Assembly: GCF_002733955.1 (NCBI RefSeq)
Contig: NZ_NVXQ01000009.1
Span: forward strand, 143,348-207,347
DNA length: 64,000 bases
Direction: 5' to 3'
DNA from: Hoeflea sp.
Lineage (GTDB): Bacteria; Pseudomonadota; Alphaproteobacteria; Rhizobiales; Rhizobiaceae
In this document: in pieces, positions 1-9,436 of the stretch
How the letters are laid out: each line of letters begins with the position of its first letter
Position numbering within the stretch: the stretch's first letter is position 1
The notes under the pieces: model-generated
Told to the model about the DNA's origin: nothing
Seen by the model: only the letters and a program-made list of their open reading frames with translations
Database searches by the model: none
Program-made: the position numbers and the translations under genes

Positions 1-886
1 GGAAGGGCAGGGCAAGTGACCCAACCAGGCCGATAAAGGCAAACAGCGACAGCAGCGGCCGCCGGTCCTTCATCCGGTCGGCAACCAGCCCGACGGGGAT
101 CTGGAACAGGACGTTGCCGAGCCCCATCATCATCAGAAGCAACGCGCCTTCTGATTCGGTGAAGCCGGTCCGGTTGGCATAGACCGGAAACAGCGACAGC
201 CCGCCTGATTCGACCGCGCCGAAGATGAACACCGCAGCCGTTGCCGTCGGAACCAGGAACACGTAGCGCATGAACGAGTGACTTGGCGTCGTCTCGATGA
301 TCGGATTTTCCTTGCGCGCCATCAGGATCGGAATGGCGGCCAGCAGGATGATGCCGGCGCCAATGGCAAACGGCATGATGCCTTCCGAACCAATCACCGA
401 GAAGATCAGCGGGCCGGCTGCAAAACCGAGCGACAGCACGGTGGCGTAGATCCCGAGCACCAGTCCCCGCCGTGACGGTGGCGCTGCGGTGTTGATCCAG
501 AATTCCGACAGCACGAACAGGATGGTGATCGCGCCATGGAATATGATGCGCAGCGGAAACCACATCCACAACGCCTCGGCATAGTAGAAGCCAAGCGCAC
601 TTGCCGAGGCCGCAATGATCGACAGCACCATGGTCGTGGTTACGGTTAGTCGTTGCGCGATCATCGTCGAAATCGGCGCCGCCACGATTGCTGCAACACC
701 GGCCATGGCCGAGTTGAGCCCGATCATCGAGGACGAGACGCCGCGTTTTTCGAGAATGATGGACAAAAGCGGCAGCCCCAGGCCGATGGCAATGCCGACC
801 GCCGTGATGGCAGAAACGGCGGCGATCAGGGCAGGCCAATGAATCTCCTCACGGATCACGGGGGTGCGGAGGGATGGATTGTCCAT
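1..886 (-). CDS. MFS transporter, 3' end outside the window
   Basis: An open frame runs from an ATG at 886 off the left edge, giving about 295 visible residues with no stop. The protein is strongly hydrophobic, with repeated membrane segments and a GLGLPLLSIILEKRG stretch near residue 35, followed by an MFS-like loop ending in a basic turn. Near the left edge the sequence VADRMKDRRPLLS resembles the conserved DRxGRR-type loop of the major facilitator superfamily. It therefore probably exports or imports a small solute at the inner membrane; the substrate is unknown. It starts 11 bp after the NUDIX stop, so it is probably the last known gene of a minus-strand run with NUDIX and DUF983. The ribosome binding site is weak. 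Confidence 0.8.
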   Translation of the reverse strand, partial: MDNPSLRTPVIREEIHWPALIAAVSAITAVGIAIGLGLPLLSIILEKRGVSSSMIGLNSAMAGVAAIVAAPISTMIAQRLTVTTTMVLSIIAASASALGFYYAEALWMWFPLRIIFHGAITILFVLSEFWINTAAPPSRRGLVLGIYATVLSLGFAAGPLIFSVIGSEGIMPFAIGAGIILLAAIPILMARKENPIIETTPSHSFMRYVFLVPTATAAVFIFGAVESGGLSLFPVYANRTGFTESEGALLLMMMGLGNVLFQIPVGLVADRMKDRRPLLSLFAFIGLVGSLALPF

Positions 887-897
887 GTGGGGTCGCC

Positions 898-1617
898 CTA
901 AATCAATTCGCGAACGAATCGTCCGTTGCGGGAGTAGTAGAACGGAACCGCTTTGCCAAATGGTAAAGACGGGTCTTCCGCCAGTGCGTCGCCCAGGTCA
1001 GAGAGGATCACCCGGGTGATCCTGGGCAGGGGATGGCTTTCATGCGCGTCGACCGGCAACCATGTCAGGTCATGCAGTTCCTCGCTGTCCTGCACGGCGT
1101 CCGGCTCGAGGCCGAGCTCATCGCAAAAACAGGCAAAGAAGCGGGTGTCGAAGCGGCGCGACTGGCCCGGAGGCGTGATGGCGCGGGCCAGAAAGCGGAA
1201 GGGCGAGACATCCGGACGCAGCTGGTCCGCATATTCCGATGGCGTGAGAGACAGATGCGCCTCTTCCATCATTTCCCGCGCCGCGGCGACGGCGAGGCCG
1301 CGGGCCGCCTTGTCGTGAAACCGGGCCCGGGTTCGCGCCATCAGCTTGTTCAGCACCTCATCCTGCAGCGGTTGGGCAAGTGGCACCCTGTTGTCGCCGG
1401 GATCACGCCGGCCGCCGGGAAACACGTAAAGATCCGGCATGAAGGCATGCGCCTTGCCACGCTTTCCCAACAGCGCCCGTGGCGTCGTGCTGCTCCGATC
1501 CAGCAGGATGAGCGAGGCGGCGTCGCGCGGGGATCGGGTCGGATGCCGCTTTTCACTGGTTCGCGCCTGGTGATCCTCCGTCAGCAGCGCGGTGTTGGCG
1601 GCAACACTGTCATTCAT
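898..1617 (-). CDS. NUDIX hydrolase
   Basis: A 239-residue protein with FPGGRRDPGD at about residue 66 and the catalytic helix AAAREMMEEAHLSL at about residue 112. The RExxEE metal-binding core of the Nudix box is intact. The usual Gly after it is His, and a stretch of about 35 residues separates the GG element from the helix, as in NUDT8/NUDT19-type enzymes rather than small MutT proteins. Family members hydrolyse nucleoside diphosphates linked to another group, including CoA derivatives; the substrate here is not known. The ATG overlaps the DUF983 stop by four bases (ATGA), so translation is probably coupled. Confidence 0.88.
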   Translation of the reverse strand: MNDSVAANTALLTEDHQARTSEKRHPTRSPRDAASLILLDRSSTTPRALLGKRGKAHAFMPDLYVFPGGRRDPGDNRVPLAQPLQDEVLNKLMARTRARFHDKAARGLAVAAAREMMEEAHLSLTPSEYADQLRPDVSPFRFLARAITPPGQSRRFDTRFFACFCDELGLEPDAVQDSEELHDLTWLPVDAHESHPLPRITRVILSDLGDALAEDPSLPFGKAVPFYYSRNGRFVRELI

Positions 1618-2060
1618 CGCACATCCTCATGCGCGGTGTCGGCCAGCATCGGCTCTTCCGAATGGCCGCCGAAGCCGTGCATGCGCAAGGCCCATTGTAG
1701 TCCGATGACCCCGCCCTTGATCGAAGGCAGCATCGCCAGTGTCAAAATGATGGTGATCGGGATCCAGATCATCAGGTGCTGCCAGCTTTCAAGCACCAGC
1801 CAGGTGTCGGTGGCCATGAAACCGGCAACAACAATGTGGCCGACGATGAAGATCGCCAGATAGGCCGGAAAATCATCGGCACGGTGGTGGACCATCTCTT
1901 CGCCGCAGTGGGCACAGGCATCCACCGGCTTCAGAAACGCCCTGAACAGCTTGCCTTCGCCGCAATTGGGGCAGCGGCAGAACAGGCCGCGCTTGACCGC
2001 GCGCCAGGTATCCCGCGGAGCTTCCTTGTCATGGGCAGTGTTGCCGCCGAATTCGAGCAT
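1614..2060 (-). CDS. DUF983 membrane protein
   Basis: A 148-residue protein of the DUF983 family, common in alphaproteobacteria. An N-terminal zinc-ribbon-like part has two Cys pairs, CPNCG and CAHCG at about residues 30-56. Two hydrophobic segments follow (around AYLAIFIVGHIVVAGF and IWIPITIILTLAML). I chose the ATG at 2060 because GAGAAGAGAG lies just upstream and the family is this length; the frame stays open further upstream but without family similarity. Its function is not established. It sits between rnr and the NUDIX gene, and its stop overlaps the NUDIX start. Confidence 0.85.
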   Translation of the reverse strand: MLEFGGNTAHDKEAPRDTWRAVKRGLFCRCPNCGEGKLFRAFLKPVDACAHCGEEMVHHRADDFPAYLAIFIVGHIVVAGFMATDTWLVLESWQHLMIWIPITIILTLAMLPSIKGGVIGLQWALRMHGFGGHSEEPMLADTAHEDVR

Positions 2061-2121
2061 CTCTCTTCTCCTGAACTGAACACGCGTCCTGGACGCTGCA
2101 GATTTCTTGCCCGGCGCAGGC

Positions 2122-4482
2122 TCAGCGCCGTCCGCGAGGAGGCCTGGTGCCGGGTTTCTTCGGCCCGCCGCGCTTGGCCCGACCGGACTTGTGGAACGAG
2201 CGGGTGCCGGTGGGCATCTTCTGGCCCTCGCTGAGCATCTCGAATCGCATCGAGCCTGCCAGCGGTATGACTTCGACGAGCTTGACCTCCACCCCATCAC
2301 CGAGACGATAGCCCAGACCGGTTTTCTCGCCGGTCAGCGCCTGATGTGCCTCGTCATAGTGATAATAGTCCAGCCCCAATGTGGAAACCGGAATAAAGCC
2401 ATCTGCGCCAAATTGAGGCAGGCTGACAAAGAGGCCGGATTTGGTCACGCCGGAAATCCGCCCGTCAAAGGCTTCGCCGATGCGGCCGGCGAGGTGGTGC
2501 GCCACCAGCCGGTCGACGGTGTCGCGTTCAGCCGCCATGGCGCGCCGCTCGGTGACGGAAATTTCCGCGGCGATGTTTTCGAGCGCAGCTTCCTCCGACG
2601 GCGTGATCCCGCCTTCGCCCAGGCCGAGCGAACCGACCAGCGCCCGGTGCACGATCAGGTCCGCATAGCGCCGGATCGGCGAAGTGAAATGCGCATACTT
2701 CATCAGGTTGAGGCCGAAATGCCCCAGGTTTTCCGGCGAGTAGATGGCCTGGCTCTGGCTGCGCAGAACCATCTCGTTGACCATGCCCTGATAGGGCTGA
2801 TCGACAGCCTTGGACAGGATGCCATTGAATGAATTGGCTCGCACCGAAGCACCGCGCGCCAACGACAGGCCGAGCGTGCCGAGAAATTCGCGCAGCACTT
2901 CCTGTTTTGCCAGCGAAGGCTCGTCGTGAACCCGGTAGATCAGTGGCTGTTTGCGCTTTTCCAGCGTTTCCGCGGCCGCCACGTTGGACTGGATCATGAA
3001 TTCCTCGATCAGCCGGTGCGCGTCGAGCCGTTCGGGCACGATCACCTTGTCGACCTTGCCTTCCGGGGTCAGCAAAATCTTGCGCTCGGGCATGTCGAGA
3101 TCAAGCGGCTGGCGCCGGTCGCGCTCGCGCTTGAGCACCGCATAGGCCTTCCACAACGGCTTCAGAACCGTCTCCAGCAACGGCCCGGACTTGTCGTCGG
3201 GATTGCCGTCGATTGCGGCCTGAGCCTGCTGATAGGACAGTTTCGCCGCGCTCTTCATCATCACGCGGTGAAACTTGTGACCGACTTTGCGGCCTTCGGC
3301 GGAAAACACCATGCGGAGCGCCAGCGCCGGGCGGTCTTCGCCTTCGCGCAGCGAACACAGATCATTGGAGATCCTCTCGGGGAGCATCGGCACGACCCGG
3401 TCGGGGAAATAGGCCGAGTTGCCGCGTTTGAGCGCCTCGCGGTCGAGCGCCGATCCGGAGCGCACATACCAGGAGACGTCGGCGATCGCCACGGTGGCGA
3501 TGATGCCGCCGGGATTGTCGGGCGAGGGGTCTTCCTCGGCATAGACCGCGTCGTCATGGTCCTTGGCGTCATGCGGGTCGATGGTGATCATCGGAATGTG
3601 GCGCCAGTCTTCGCGGCCCTGGAGCGGTGCCGGCTTGGCGTTCTCCGCCGCCTCGATCACTTCTGCCGGGAAGACATGCGGGATGCCGTGCGCATGGATG
3701 GCGATCATTGATATCGCCTTCTCGCCCTCGACCGACCCCAGCACCGCGTGCACCTTGGCGCGCGGCAGCCCCATGCGGCCCAGCCGCGCCGGTTCCGCCT
3801 CGACCAGGTCACCGTCCTTGGCGTCTCCGGTGAAGTCGCGGTCGACAACCAGTTCCTCGCCGCGCCGTTCGATCGGCATCAGGCGGCCGCCGCCGCCGGG
3901 GGTTTCCCGGAACACGCCGAGGACCAGGCCGTCGCGTCGGTCGAGAATTTTCATGATCCGGGCGGTGTAGCTGGTGCCCTTGCCGTGCGTGGCCGGGAAG
4001 ATCCGCGCCAGGACCCGGTCGCCGATGCTCGCCGCCGTCGACGGTGTGCGTGACTTGCCACGGTCGCGCCCGGCGTTCGACTGCCGAACGATCACGGCCG
4101 GGGCCGCGCCATGATCCTCGAGCCATTCCGCCGGACGGGCGACCAGATCGCCGTCGCTGTTGCGCAGGGTGATTTCAAGCACCGCCACCGCCGGCAGCGT
4201 GCCGGGGCGCCTGAGCATCTTCTTGTCCCGCTCGATCAGGCCTTCTTCTTCCAGCTCTCTGAGCACATCCTTGAGCTCGGCCCGTGTGTCGCCCTTGATG
4301 CCGAAAGCCTTGGCAATGTCACGCTTGGAGGCCCGGTCCGGGTTCTCGCTCAGATACCGCAGGATGGTTTCCTTGTCCGGCATGTCGCCGCGGCGGAAGG
4401 CCGGACGTGAATCCGCTGACGCGCCGTCACTCTTGCTTGACGACGGTTTGCCCGCCCGTGACTTGCGCGGAGGATGTGCCAA
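2122..4482 (-). CDS. rnr: Ribonuclease R
   Basis: A 786-residue RNB-family 3'-to-5' exoribonuclease that degrades structured RNA, rRNA fragments and defective mRNA. An N-terminal winged-helix part (RYLSENPDRASKRDIAKAFG) is followed by cold-shock-like domains. The catalytic RNB domain carries TIDPHDAKDHDDAVY, the Asp cluster that binds Mg. A C-terminal S1 domain (GRISGVTKSGLFVSL) and a basic tail rich in Lys, Arg and Gly complete it. The start is TTG two bases after the topA stop, which implies co-transcription with topA. An internal ATG at MPDKETILRYL is a possible alternative start. Confidence 0.95.
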   Translation of the reverse strand: MAHPPRKSRAGKPSSSKSDGASADSRPAFRRGDMPDKETILRYLSENPDRASKRDIAKAFGIKGDTRAELKDVLRELEEEGLIERDKKMLRRPGTLPAVAVLEITLRNSDGDLVARPAEWLEDHGAAPAVIVRQSNAGRDRGKSRTPSTAASIGDRVLARIFPATHGKGTSYTARIMKILDRRDGLVLGVFRETPGGGGRLMPIERRGEELVVDRDFTGDAKDGDLVEAEPARLGRMGLPRAKVHAVLGSVEGEKAISMIAIHAHGIPHVFPAEVIEAAENAKPAPLQGREDWRHIPMITIDPHDAKDHDDAVYAEEDPSPDNPGGIIATVAIADVSWYVRSGSALDREALKRGNSAYFPDRVVPMLPERISNDLCSLREGEDRPALALRMVFSAEGRKVGHKFHRVMMKSAAKLSYQQAQAAIDGNPDDKSGPLLETVLKPLWKAYAVLKRERDRRQPLDLDMPERKILLTPEGKVDKVIVPERLDAHRLIEEFMIQSNVAAAETLEKRKQPLIYRVHDEPSLAKQEVLREFLGTLGLSLARGASVRANSFNGILSKAVDQPYQGMVNEMVLRSQSQAIYSPENLGHFGLNLMKYAHFTSPIRRYADLIVHRALVGSLGLGEGGITPSEEAALENIAAEISVTERRAMAAERDTVDRLVAHHLAGRIGEAFDGRISGVTKSGLFVSLPQFGADGFIPVSTLGLDYYHYDEAHQALTGEKTGLGYRLGDGVEVKLVEVIPLAGSMRFEMLSEGQKMPTGTRSFHKSGRAKRGGPKKPGTRPPRGRR

Positions 4483-4484
4483 AT

Positions 4485-7145
4485 TCAGTCCTTCTTTGCC
4501 GTGGCGGCTGCGGTTTTCTTGGCCGCTGCAGGCTTTTTCGCTGCCGTGGTCTTCTTGGCTGCGGCTTTTGGTTTGGCCTTGGCCTTGGTGGCTTTCTTCG
4601 CCGGTGCCTTGGTCTTCTTGCCTGAGGCGGCAGCCTTGGCGGCGATCATTTCAAGCGCTTCCTCGACCGTCACTTCAGCCGGTACCTTGTCCTTGGGCAG
4701 GGTGGCGTTGATCTTGCCCCAGTTGACATAGGGACCATACTTGCCGTCGCGCACGGTAATCGGGCCGCCATCGGGATGGTCGCCCAGCGCTTTCAGCGCC
4801 GTCGGAGTGCCGCGTCCGCGCCCGGGTCCCTTGGCCTGTTTTTCGGCGATCACTGTGACCGCGTGGTTCAGACCGATGGTGAAGACGTCTTCCACGCTTT
4901 CAAGATTGGCATAGGTGCCATCATGCAGCACGAACGGACCGTAGCGGCCGATTCCCGCGGAAATCATCTTGCCGGTTTCGGGATGTTCGCCGACGTCGCG
5001 CGGCAGCGCGAGCAGCGACAGCGCCTTCTCGAAATCGATGCTGGCGACTTCCCACCCCTTGGGCAGGCTGGAGCGCTTGGCTTCCTTGCCTTCGCCGCGC
5101 TGCACGTAAGGGCCGAAACGGCCGGTCCGCAAGGTAACCGGCTCGCCGGTTGCCGGGTCCGTGCCCAGCTCCTGCGGCTCGTTGGAAAGTGCTGCGTCGG
5201 CGTCCGAACCGTTGGAGGAGAGCTGCCGGGTGAAGTTGCAGTCGGGGTAGTTCGAGCAGCCGACAAAGGCGCCGTATTTACCGAGCTTCAGCGACAGGTT
5301 GCCGGTGCCGCAGGTCGGGCAGATGCGCGGGTTGGAGCCGTCCTCGCGCTCCGGGAAGACCAGCGGGGCGAGTGCCTCGTTCAGTGCATCGAGCACCTGG
5401 GTGACGCGCAACTCCTTGGTGTCGTCGATATGCGCATGGAACTCCGTCCAGAATTCGCGCAACACGTCTTTCCAGGCCAGTTCGCCGGCAGAGATCCGGT
5501 CGAGTTTTTCTTCCAGATCGGCGGTGAAACCGAATTCGACATAGCGGTTGAAGAAATTCTCCAGGAACGCGATCACCAGGCGGCCCTTGGGTTCGGGCGT
5601 CAACCTGCGGTTTTCGATCGTCACATAATCGCGGTCGCGCAGCGTCGCCAGCGTCGAGGCATAGGTCGAAGGCCGGCCGATGCCGAGTTCTTCCATCTTT
5701 TTGATCAGCGAGGCTTCGGAAAACCGCGGCGGCGGTTCGGTGAAGTGCTGCGAGGCATTGATCTTCTCCTTGGCCAGCGCTTCCTTCGCGTTGATCTGCG
5801 GCAGCCGGCCATCATCGTCGCCATCGCCGTCAGACTGCTCGCCATCTTCCTTGGCATCGGTGTAGGCGGCGATGAAGCCGTCGAAACGGACCACGGAACC
5901 GGTGGCTCGCAAGCCAGCCGTCTTGCCGTCCTTGGACGCCGTGATGTCGACAGTGGTGCGCTCGATCTCGGCGGACGCCATCTGGCTGGCGATCGCCCGC
6001 TTCCAGATCAGGTCGTAAAGCTTGAGCTGGTCGGCATCGAGATATTTCTTCAGCTCATCCGGCGCCCGCTCGAATCCGGTCGGCCGCACGGCTTCGTGGG
6101 CTTCCTGCGCATTCTTCGCCTTGGTCGAATATAGACGGGCCTTTTCAGGTACGTAGCGGTCCCCGAACCGGGTTCCAATCGCCGCCCGGGCCTCGTCGAT
6201 CGCCTCGGGCGCCATCTGGACGCCGTCGGTACGCATATAGGTGATCAGACCCACGGTCTCGCCACCGATATCGATGCCTTCGTAAAGCTTCTGCGCCACC
6301 TGCATGGTGCGCGAGGCGTTGAAGCCGAGCTTGGAGGAGGCGGCCTGCTGCAGCGTGGAGGTGGTAAACGGAGGCGACGGGTTGCGGCGTGTCGGCTTGG
6401 CTTCGACGCTGTCGGCGACAAAGGATGCGCCTTCGAGCATGTCCTTGATCTGCCCGGCCAGATCGCCCTTGGTGATCGACATCTTGGTGATCTTCTCACC
6501 GTCATGCGATGTCAGCCGGGCGGTAAACCCTTCGCCGCGCAGCGTCTTCAGCTCCGCCGCGATCTGCCAGTATTCCTCGGAGATGAAGCGTTCGATCTCG
6601 CTTTCACGATCGCAGACCAGCCTGAGCGCCACCGACTGCACCCGTCCGGCAGAACGGGCGCCAGGCAGTTTCCGCCACAGCACCGGCGAGAGATTGAAGC
6701 CGACGAGGTAGTCGAGCGCCCGGCGCGCCAGGTAGGCGTCTACCAGCGGCGTGTCGATCTCGCGCGGATTGGCCATCGCGTCGAGAACGGATTTCTTGGT
6801 GATGGCGTTGAAGACGACGCGGGAAACTTTCTTCTCTTTCAGCGCCTTCTTCTTGTTGAGAACCTCCAGCACGTGCCAGGAAATCGCTTCACCCTCGCGA
6901 TCCGGGTCGGTGGCGAGGATCAGCGAATCTGCACCCTTGAGTGCATCGGTAATGTCCTTGAGCCGCTTGTTGGAAGCCGTGTCGACTTCCCACGACATTG
7001 CAAAGTCCTCGTCCGGAAGCACCGATCCATCCTTGGCCGGCAGGTCTCGAACATGGCCGAACGAGGCCAGGACCTTGTAATCGCTTCCGAGGTATTTATT
7101 GATCGTTTTTGCCTTCGCAGGCGATTCCACTACCACTACATTCAT
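4485..7145 (-). CDS. topA: DNA topoisomerase I (type IA)
   Basis: An 886-residue enzyme that relaxes negative supercoils through a covalent 5'-phosphotyrosine intermediate. The N-terminal TOPRIM domain starts NVVVVESPAKAKTI and holds the acidic triad in ATDPDREGEAISWH. The active-site Tyr lies in GLITYMRTDGV near residue 320. The C-terminal part has a zinc ribbon (CPTCGTGNLSLK with a second Cys pair CSNYPDC), several Topo_C repeats of the RYGPFVLHDG and KYGPYVNWG type, and a Lys/Ala-rich tail expected to bind DNA. The ATG at 7145 gives the usual family N terminus. rnr follows directly. Confidence 0.97.
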   Translation of the reverse strand: MNVVVVESPAKAKTINKYLGSDYKVLASFGHVRDLPAKDGSVLPDEDFAMSWEVDTASNKRLKDITDALKGADSLILATDPDREGEAISWHVLEVLNKKKALKEKKVSRVVFNAITKKSVLDAMANPREIDTPLVDAYLARRALDYLVGFNLSPVLWRKLPGARSAGRVQSVALRLVCDRESEIERFISEEYWQIAAELKTLRGEGFTARLTSHDGEKITKMSITKGDLAGQIKDMLEGASFVADSVEAKPTRRNPSPPFTTSTLQQAASSKLGFNASRTMQVAQKLYEGIDIGGETVGLITYMRTDGVQMAPEAIDEARAAIGTRFGDRYVPEKARLYSTKAKNAQEAHEAVRPTGFERAPDELKKYLDADQLKLYDLIWKRAIASQMASAEIERTTVDITASKDGKTAGLRATGSVVRFDGFIAAYTDAKEDGEQSDGDGDDDGRLPQINAKEALAKEKINASQHFTEPPPRFSEASLIKKMEELGIGRPSTYASTLATLRDRDYVTIENRRLTPEPKGRLVIAFLENFFNRYVEFGFTADLEEKLDRISAGELAWKDVLREFWTEFHAHIDDTKELRVTQVLDALNEALAPLVFPEREDGSNPRICPTCGTGNLSLKLGKYGAFVGCSNYPDCNFTRQLSSNGSDADAALSNEPQELGTDPATGEPVTLRTGRFGPYVQRGEGKEAKRSSLPKGWEVASIDFEKALSLLALPRDVGEHPETGKMISAGIGRYGPFVLHDGTYANLESVEDVFTIGLNHAVTVIAEKQAKGPGRGRGTPTALKALGDHPDGGPITVRDGKYGPYVNWGKINATLPKDKVPAEVTVEEALEMIAAKAAASGKKTKAPAKKATKAKAKPKAAAKKTTAAKKPAAAKKTAAATAKKD

Positions 7146-7397
7146 CAGGTTGCTCGCATTCGGCCATGAGATTCGGCATGCCGCGCGAATTCGCGCCGTA
7201 CCGATTGGCCCACGAAATGTACACCGAATGCGGCGCGGTCAAGCCCAAGTTCCAATTTACGCCCTTTTCGCAACCCGAATACAACCAATGCGCGATTGCA
7301 ACTGTATTGCAATTTAAGATAATTCAGGTATCGTATTTTTCTAATCTGTGAACGGCTCCTGGTCGGGCACCAGACAGGGAAATGCAAGGGAGCCACG
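7146..7397. other. Divergent intergenic region, topA / small ORF
   Basis: About 250 bp between two divergent starts. A perfect 14-bp palindrome, GCGCGAATTCGCGC, lies at 7183-7196 about 40 bp upstream of topA. An AT-rich stretch at about 7300-7350 is well below the local GC level and is a reasonable promoter location for the small gene at 7398. No gene is supported here. I did not find a convincing pair of -35 and -10 boxes. Confidence 0.4.
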
Positions 7398-7607
7398 ATG
7401 CCGAGCCACCCCTCTCAGGACTGGTCAGACAACGCCGAGACGGAGCAGAAAATCACCTATGTCCGGCAAATGCTCGGTGAACTGGGCAGTGTCGCTCGCA
7501 ATGAAAATGCCGACATGCTGTGTTACCTGATCGAGATGGCCTATCTCGAGGCCGGCGACGTGCTGGCAGGGACCCGGCCGTTGCACCTGGTCAAGAAGCC
7601 CTCCTAG
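7398..7607 (+). CDS. Small hypothetical protein (69 aa)
   Basis: A 69-residue soluble, acidic and probably helical protein (QKITYVRQMLGELGSVA and MLCYLIEMAYLEAGDVL look like two amphipathic helices). The start is supported by AGGGAG seven bases before the ATG. No membrane segment, signal peptide or Cys motif is present. It lies on the plus strand between dprA and topA, both minus strand, so it must have its own promoter in the AT-rich region upstream. I do not recognise a function. It may be a small conserved rhizobial protein. Confidence 0.65.
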   Translation: MPSHPSQDWSDNAETEQKITYVRQMLGELGSVARNENADMLCYLIEMAYLEAGDVLAGTRPLHLVKKPS

Positions 7608-7616
7608 GACAGGGCG

Positions 7617-8768
7617 CTAATTATCATCAAAGGCCATCGACACCATGCCGCCGGGGTGGCGGTGCAAGCGCCCGGCGAGATCAAGTTCGATCAGCACGAG
7701 ATAGACGGTTCGCGCGGCAATGCCGGTATGGCGGATGATGTCATCTATTTCCGCAGGTGAGGGGCCGAGCGCCTCGATCACCCGGCTTCGGTCGTCGTCC
7801 CGTGGCTCGGTGAATGAATCGTTGCCGTCGTTTTCGGGTTCTTCAAAAAACGGTTCGCCGTCTGTAAAAAGCCGGCTTGACGGGGCCAGTGCGTCAATCA
7901 CGTCGCGGCTTTCGGTGGTCAGGATGGCGCCGTCCTTGAGCAGGCCATTGGCGCCGGCCGCCCGCGGATCGAGTGGCGAGCCGGGCACCGCGAACACCAG
8001 CCGGCCGAAGTCGCCGGCCCGGCGCGCGGTGATCAGCGAGCCCGACCGCTGGGCAGCCTCGATCACCACCAGCCCAAGGCCGATGCCGGCAATCAGCCGG
8101 TTGCGGCGTGGAAAATCGCGCGCCCGCGGCTCCCAACCCATCGGCATCTCGCTGATGGCCAGACCGTTTCCGGCGCAGATATCCTTGTAGAGTTCGTTGT
8201 TCTCCGGCGGATAGGGCTGATCCAGGCCTCCGGCGAGGGCGGCGATGGTGCCGCTCTCCAGGCTGGCCCGGTGGGCGGCCGCGTCGATCCCGCGGGCAAA
8301 GCCCGAGACGATGACATAGCCTGCGGCGCCAAGCTCGCGCGCCATCCGTGCGGCCATCTTGGCGCCCGAGACCGAGGCGTTGCGTGACCCGACTATTCCC
8401 ACCGCTGCACGGGTCGCCAGCGCCAGGTCGCCAATTGCGGTAATCAGCGGCGGCGCACCGTCGATCCGCCTGAGCGCCGGCGGGTAATCCGGTTCGCCGA
8501 TACCGATAAACACGGCGCCAAATTTCTCCGCCGCTTCCAGTTCGCGCTCTGCCTCATCAACGCTTGCCACCCGGATGGAACGTGCCGATCCGCCACGCCG
8601 CGACAGTTCGGGCAGCTGTTCGATCGCGGTTTCAGCCGAACCGAAATGATTGATCAGGTCGCGAAAGGTTGCGGGGCCGACATTGTCCGAGCGGATCAGC
8701 CGCAACCAGTTGAGCCGTTGGCGATCAGAGAGGGGGACACCGCGTCTCCCTTCCTCGCCGGCAGGCAT
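7617..8768 (-). CDS. dprA: DNA processing protein DprA
   Basis: A 383-residue DprA/Smf protein, which binds incoming single-stranded DNA and loads RecA during natural transformation. The Rossmann-like core shows VGIVGSRNAS, VSGFARGIDAAAH, ALAGGLDQPYPPEN and FPRRNRLIAGIGLG, all family signatures. The C-terminal 60 residues (PSPAEIDDIIRHTGIAARTVYLVLIELDLAG) match the DprA winged-helix domain. The ATG shares one base with the plsY stop (TGATG), so the two are translated together. In many alphaproteobacteria this gene is kept without evident competence. Confidence 0.95.
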   Translation of the reverse strand: MPAGEEGRRGVPLSDRQRLNWLRLIRSDNVGPATFRDLINHFGSAETAIEQLPELSRRGGSARSIRVASVDEAERELEAAEKFGAVFIGIGEPDYPPALRRIDGAPPLITAIGDLALATRAAVGIVGSRNASVSGAKMAARMARELGAAGYVIVSGFARGIDAAAHRASLESGTIAALAGGLDQPYPPENNELYKDICAGNGLAISEMPMGWEPRARDFPRRNRLIAGIGLGLVVIEAAQRSGSLITARRAGDFGRLVFAVPGSPLDPRAAGANGLLKDGAILTTESRDVIDALAPSSRLFTDGEPFFEEPENDGNDSFTEPRDDDRSRVIEALGPSPAEIDDIIRHTGIAARTVYLVLIELDLAGRLHRHPGGMVSMAFDDN

Positions 8769-9385
8769 CAGCCCTTGTCCCCGATCCGGCTCTCGGTGCC
8801 TGAAACCAGCCGACGGATATTCTCATGATGCTTGAGGATGGTGATCAGCGACATCACCACGAACAGCGACGCCACTTCTGGCCGCCCGTATAGATAAAGT
8901 GCGACCGGAACCGCCACGGCCGCTGCGAGCGCGGCCAGCGAGGAATAGCGGAAGATTTTGGCCATGCCGAGCCAGACGACGGCGAACACCAGCACCATGA
9001 CAGGGGCCAACCCCAGCAACACGCCGAGATAGGTTGCCACTCCCTTGCCGCCCTTGAATTTGAGCCAGACCGGATAGAGATGTCCCAGAAAGGCGCCGAG
9101 TCCGGCGATCAGTGCGGCTTCCATGCCGATGAAATGGCGCGCGGCGACAACCGCCACGGTTCCTTTCAGCGCATCGGCGAGCAGGGTCGCCGCGGCAAGC
9201 TTCTTGTTGCCTGTGCGCAGCACATTGGTGGCGCCGATATTGCCCGAGCCGATGGAGCGCACATCCCCGAGCCCGGCCATGCGGGTGAGGATCAGCCCGA
9301 ACGGAATCGAGCCGCACAGATAGCCAAACAGCAGCGATGCAAGCATCAAGGGAGTGGACAGGGTCCAGTCGATCAGATCAGGCAC
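8768..9385 (-). CDS. plsY: Glycerol-3-phosphate acyltransferase PlsY
   Basis: A 205-residue inner-membrane enzyme that transfers an acyl group from acyl-phosphate to glycerol-3-phosphate, the first step of phospholipid synthesis. The three PlsY motifs are visible: GSIPFGLI near residue 26, the phosphate-binding [16 protein letters not shown] near residue 42, and [18 protein letters not shown] near residue 100. Five or more membrane segments are evident. It lies 51 bp after the pyrC-like gene and overlaps dprA by one base. Confidence 0.96.
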   Translation of the reverse strand: MPDLIDWTLSTPLMLASLLFGYLCGSIPFGLILTRMAGLGDVRSIGSGNIGATNVLRTGNKKLAAATLLADALKGTVAVVAARHFIGMEAALIAGLGAFLGHLYPVWLKFKGGKGVATYLGVLLGLAPVMVLVFAVVWLGMAKIFRYSSLAALAAAVAVPVALYLYGRPEVASLFVVMSLITILKHHENIRRLVSGTESRIGDKG

Positions 9386-9436
9386 GGTGCGTTCTTCCTC
9401 CCCGGCACCCTGATTGTCAGGCTGCCGAAACCGGTG

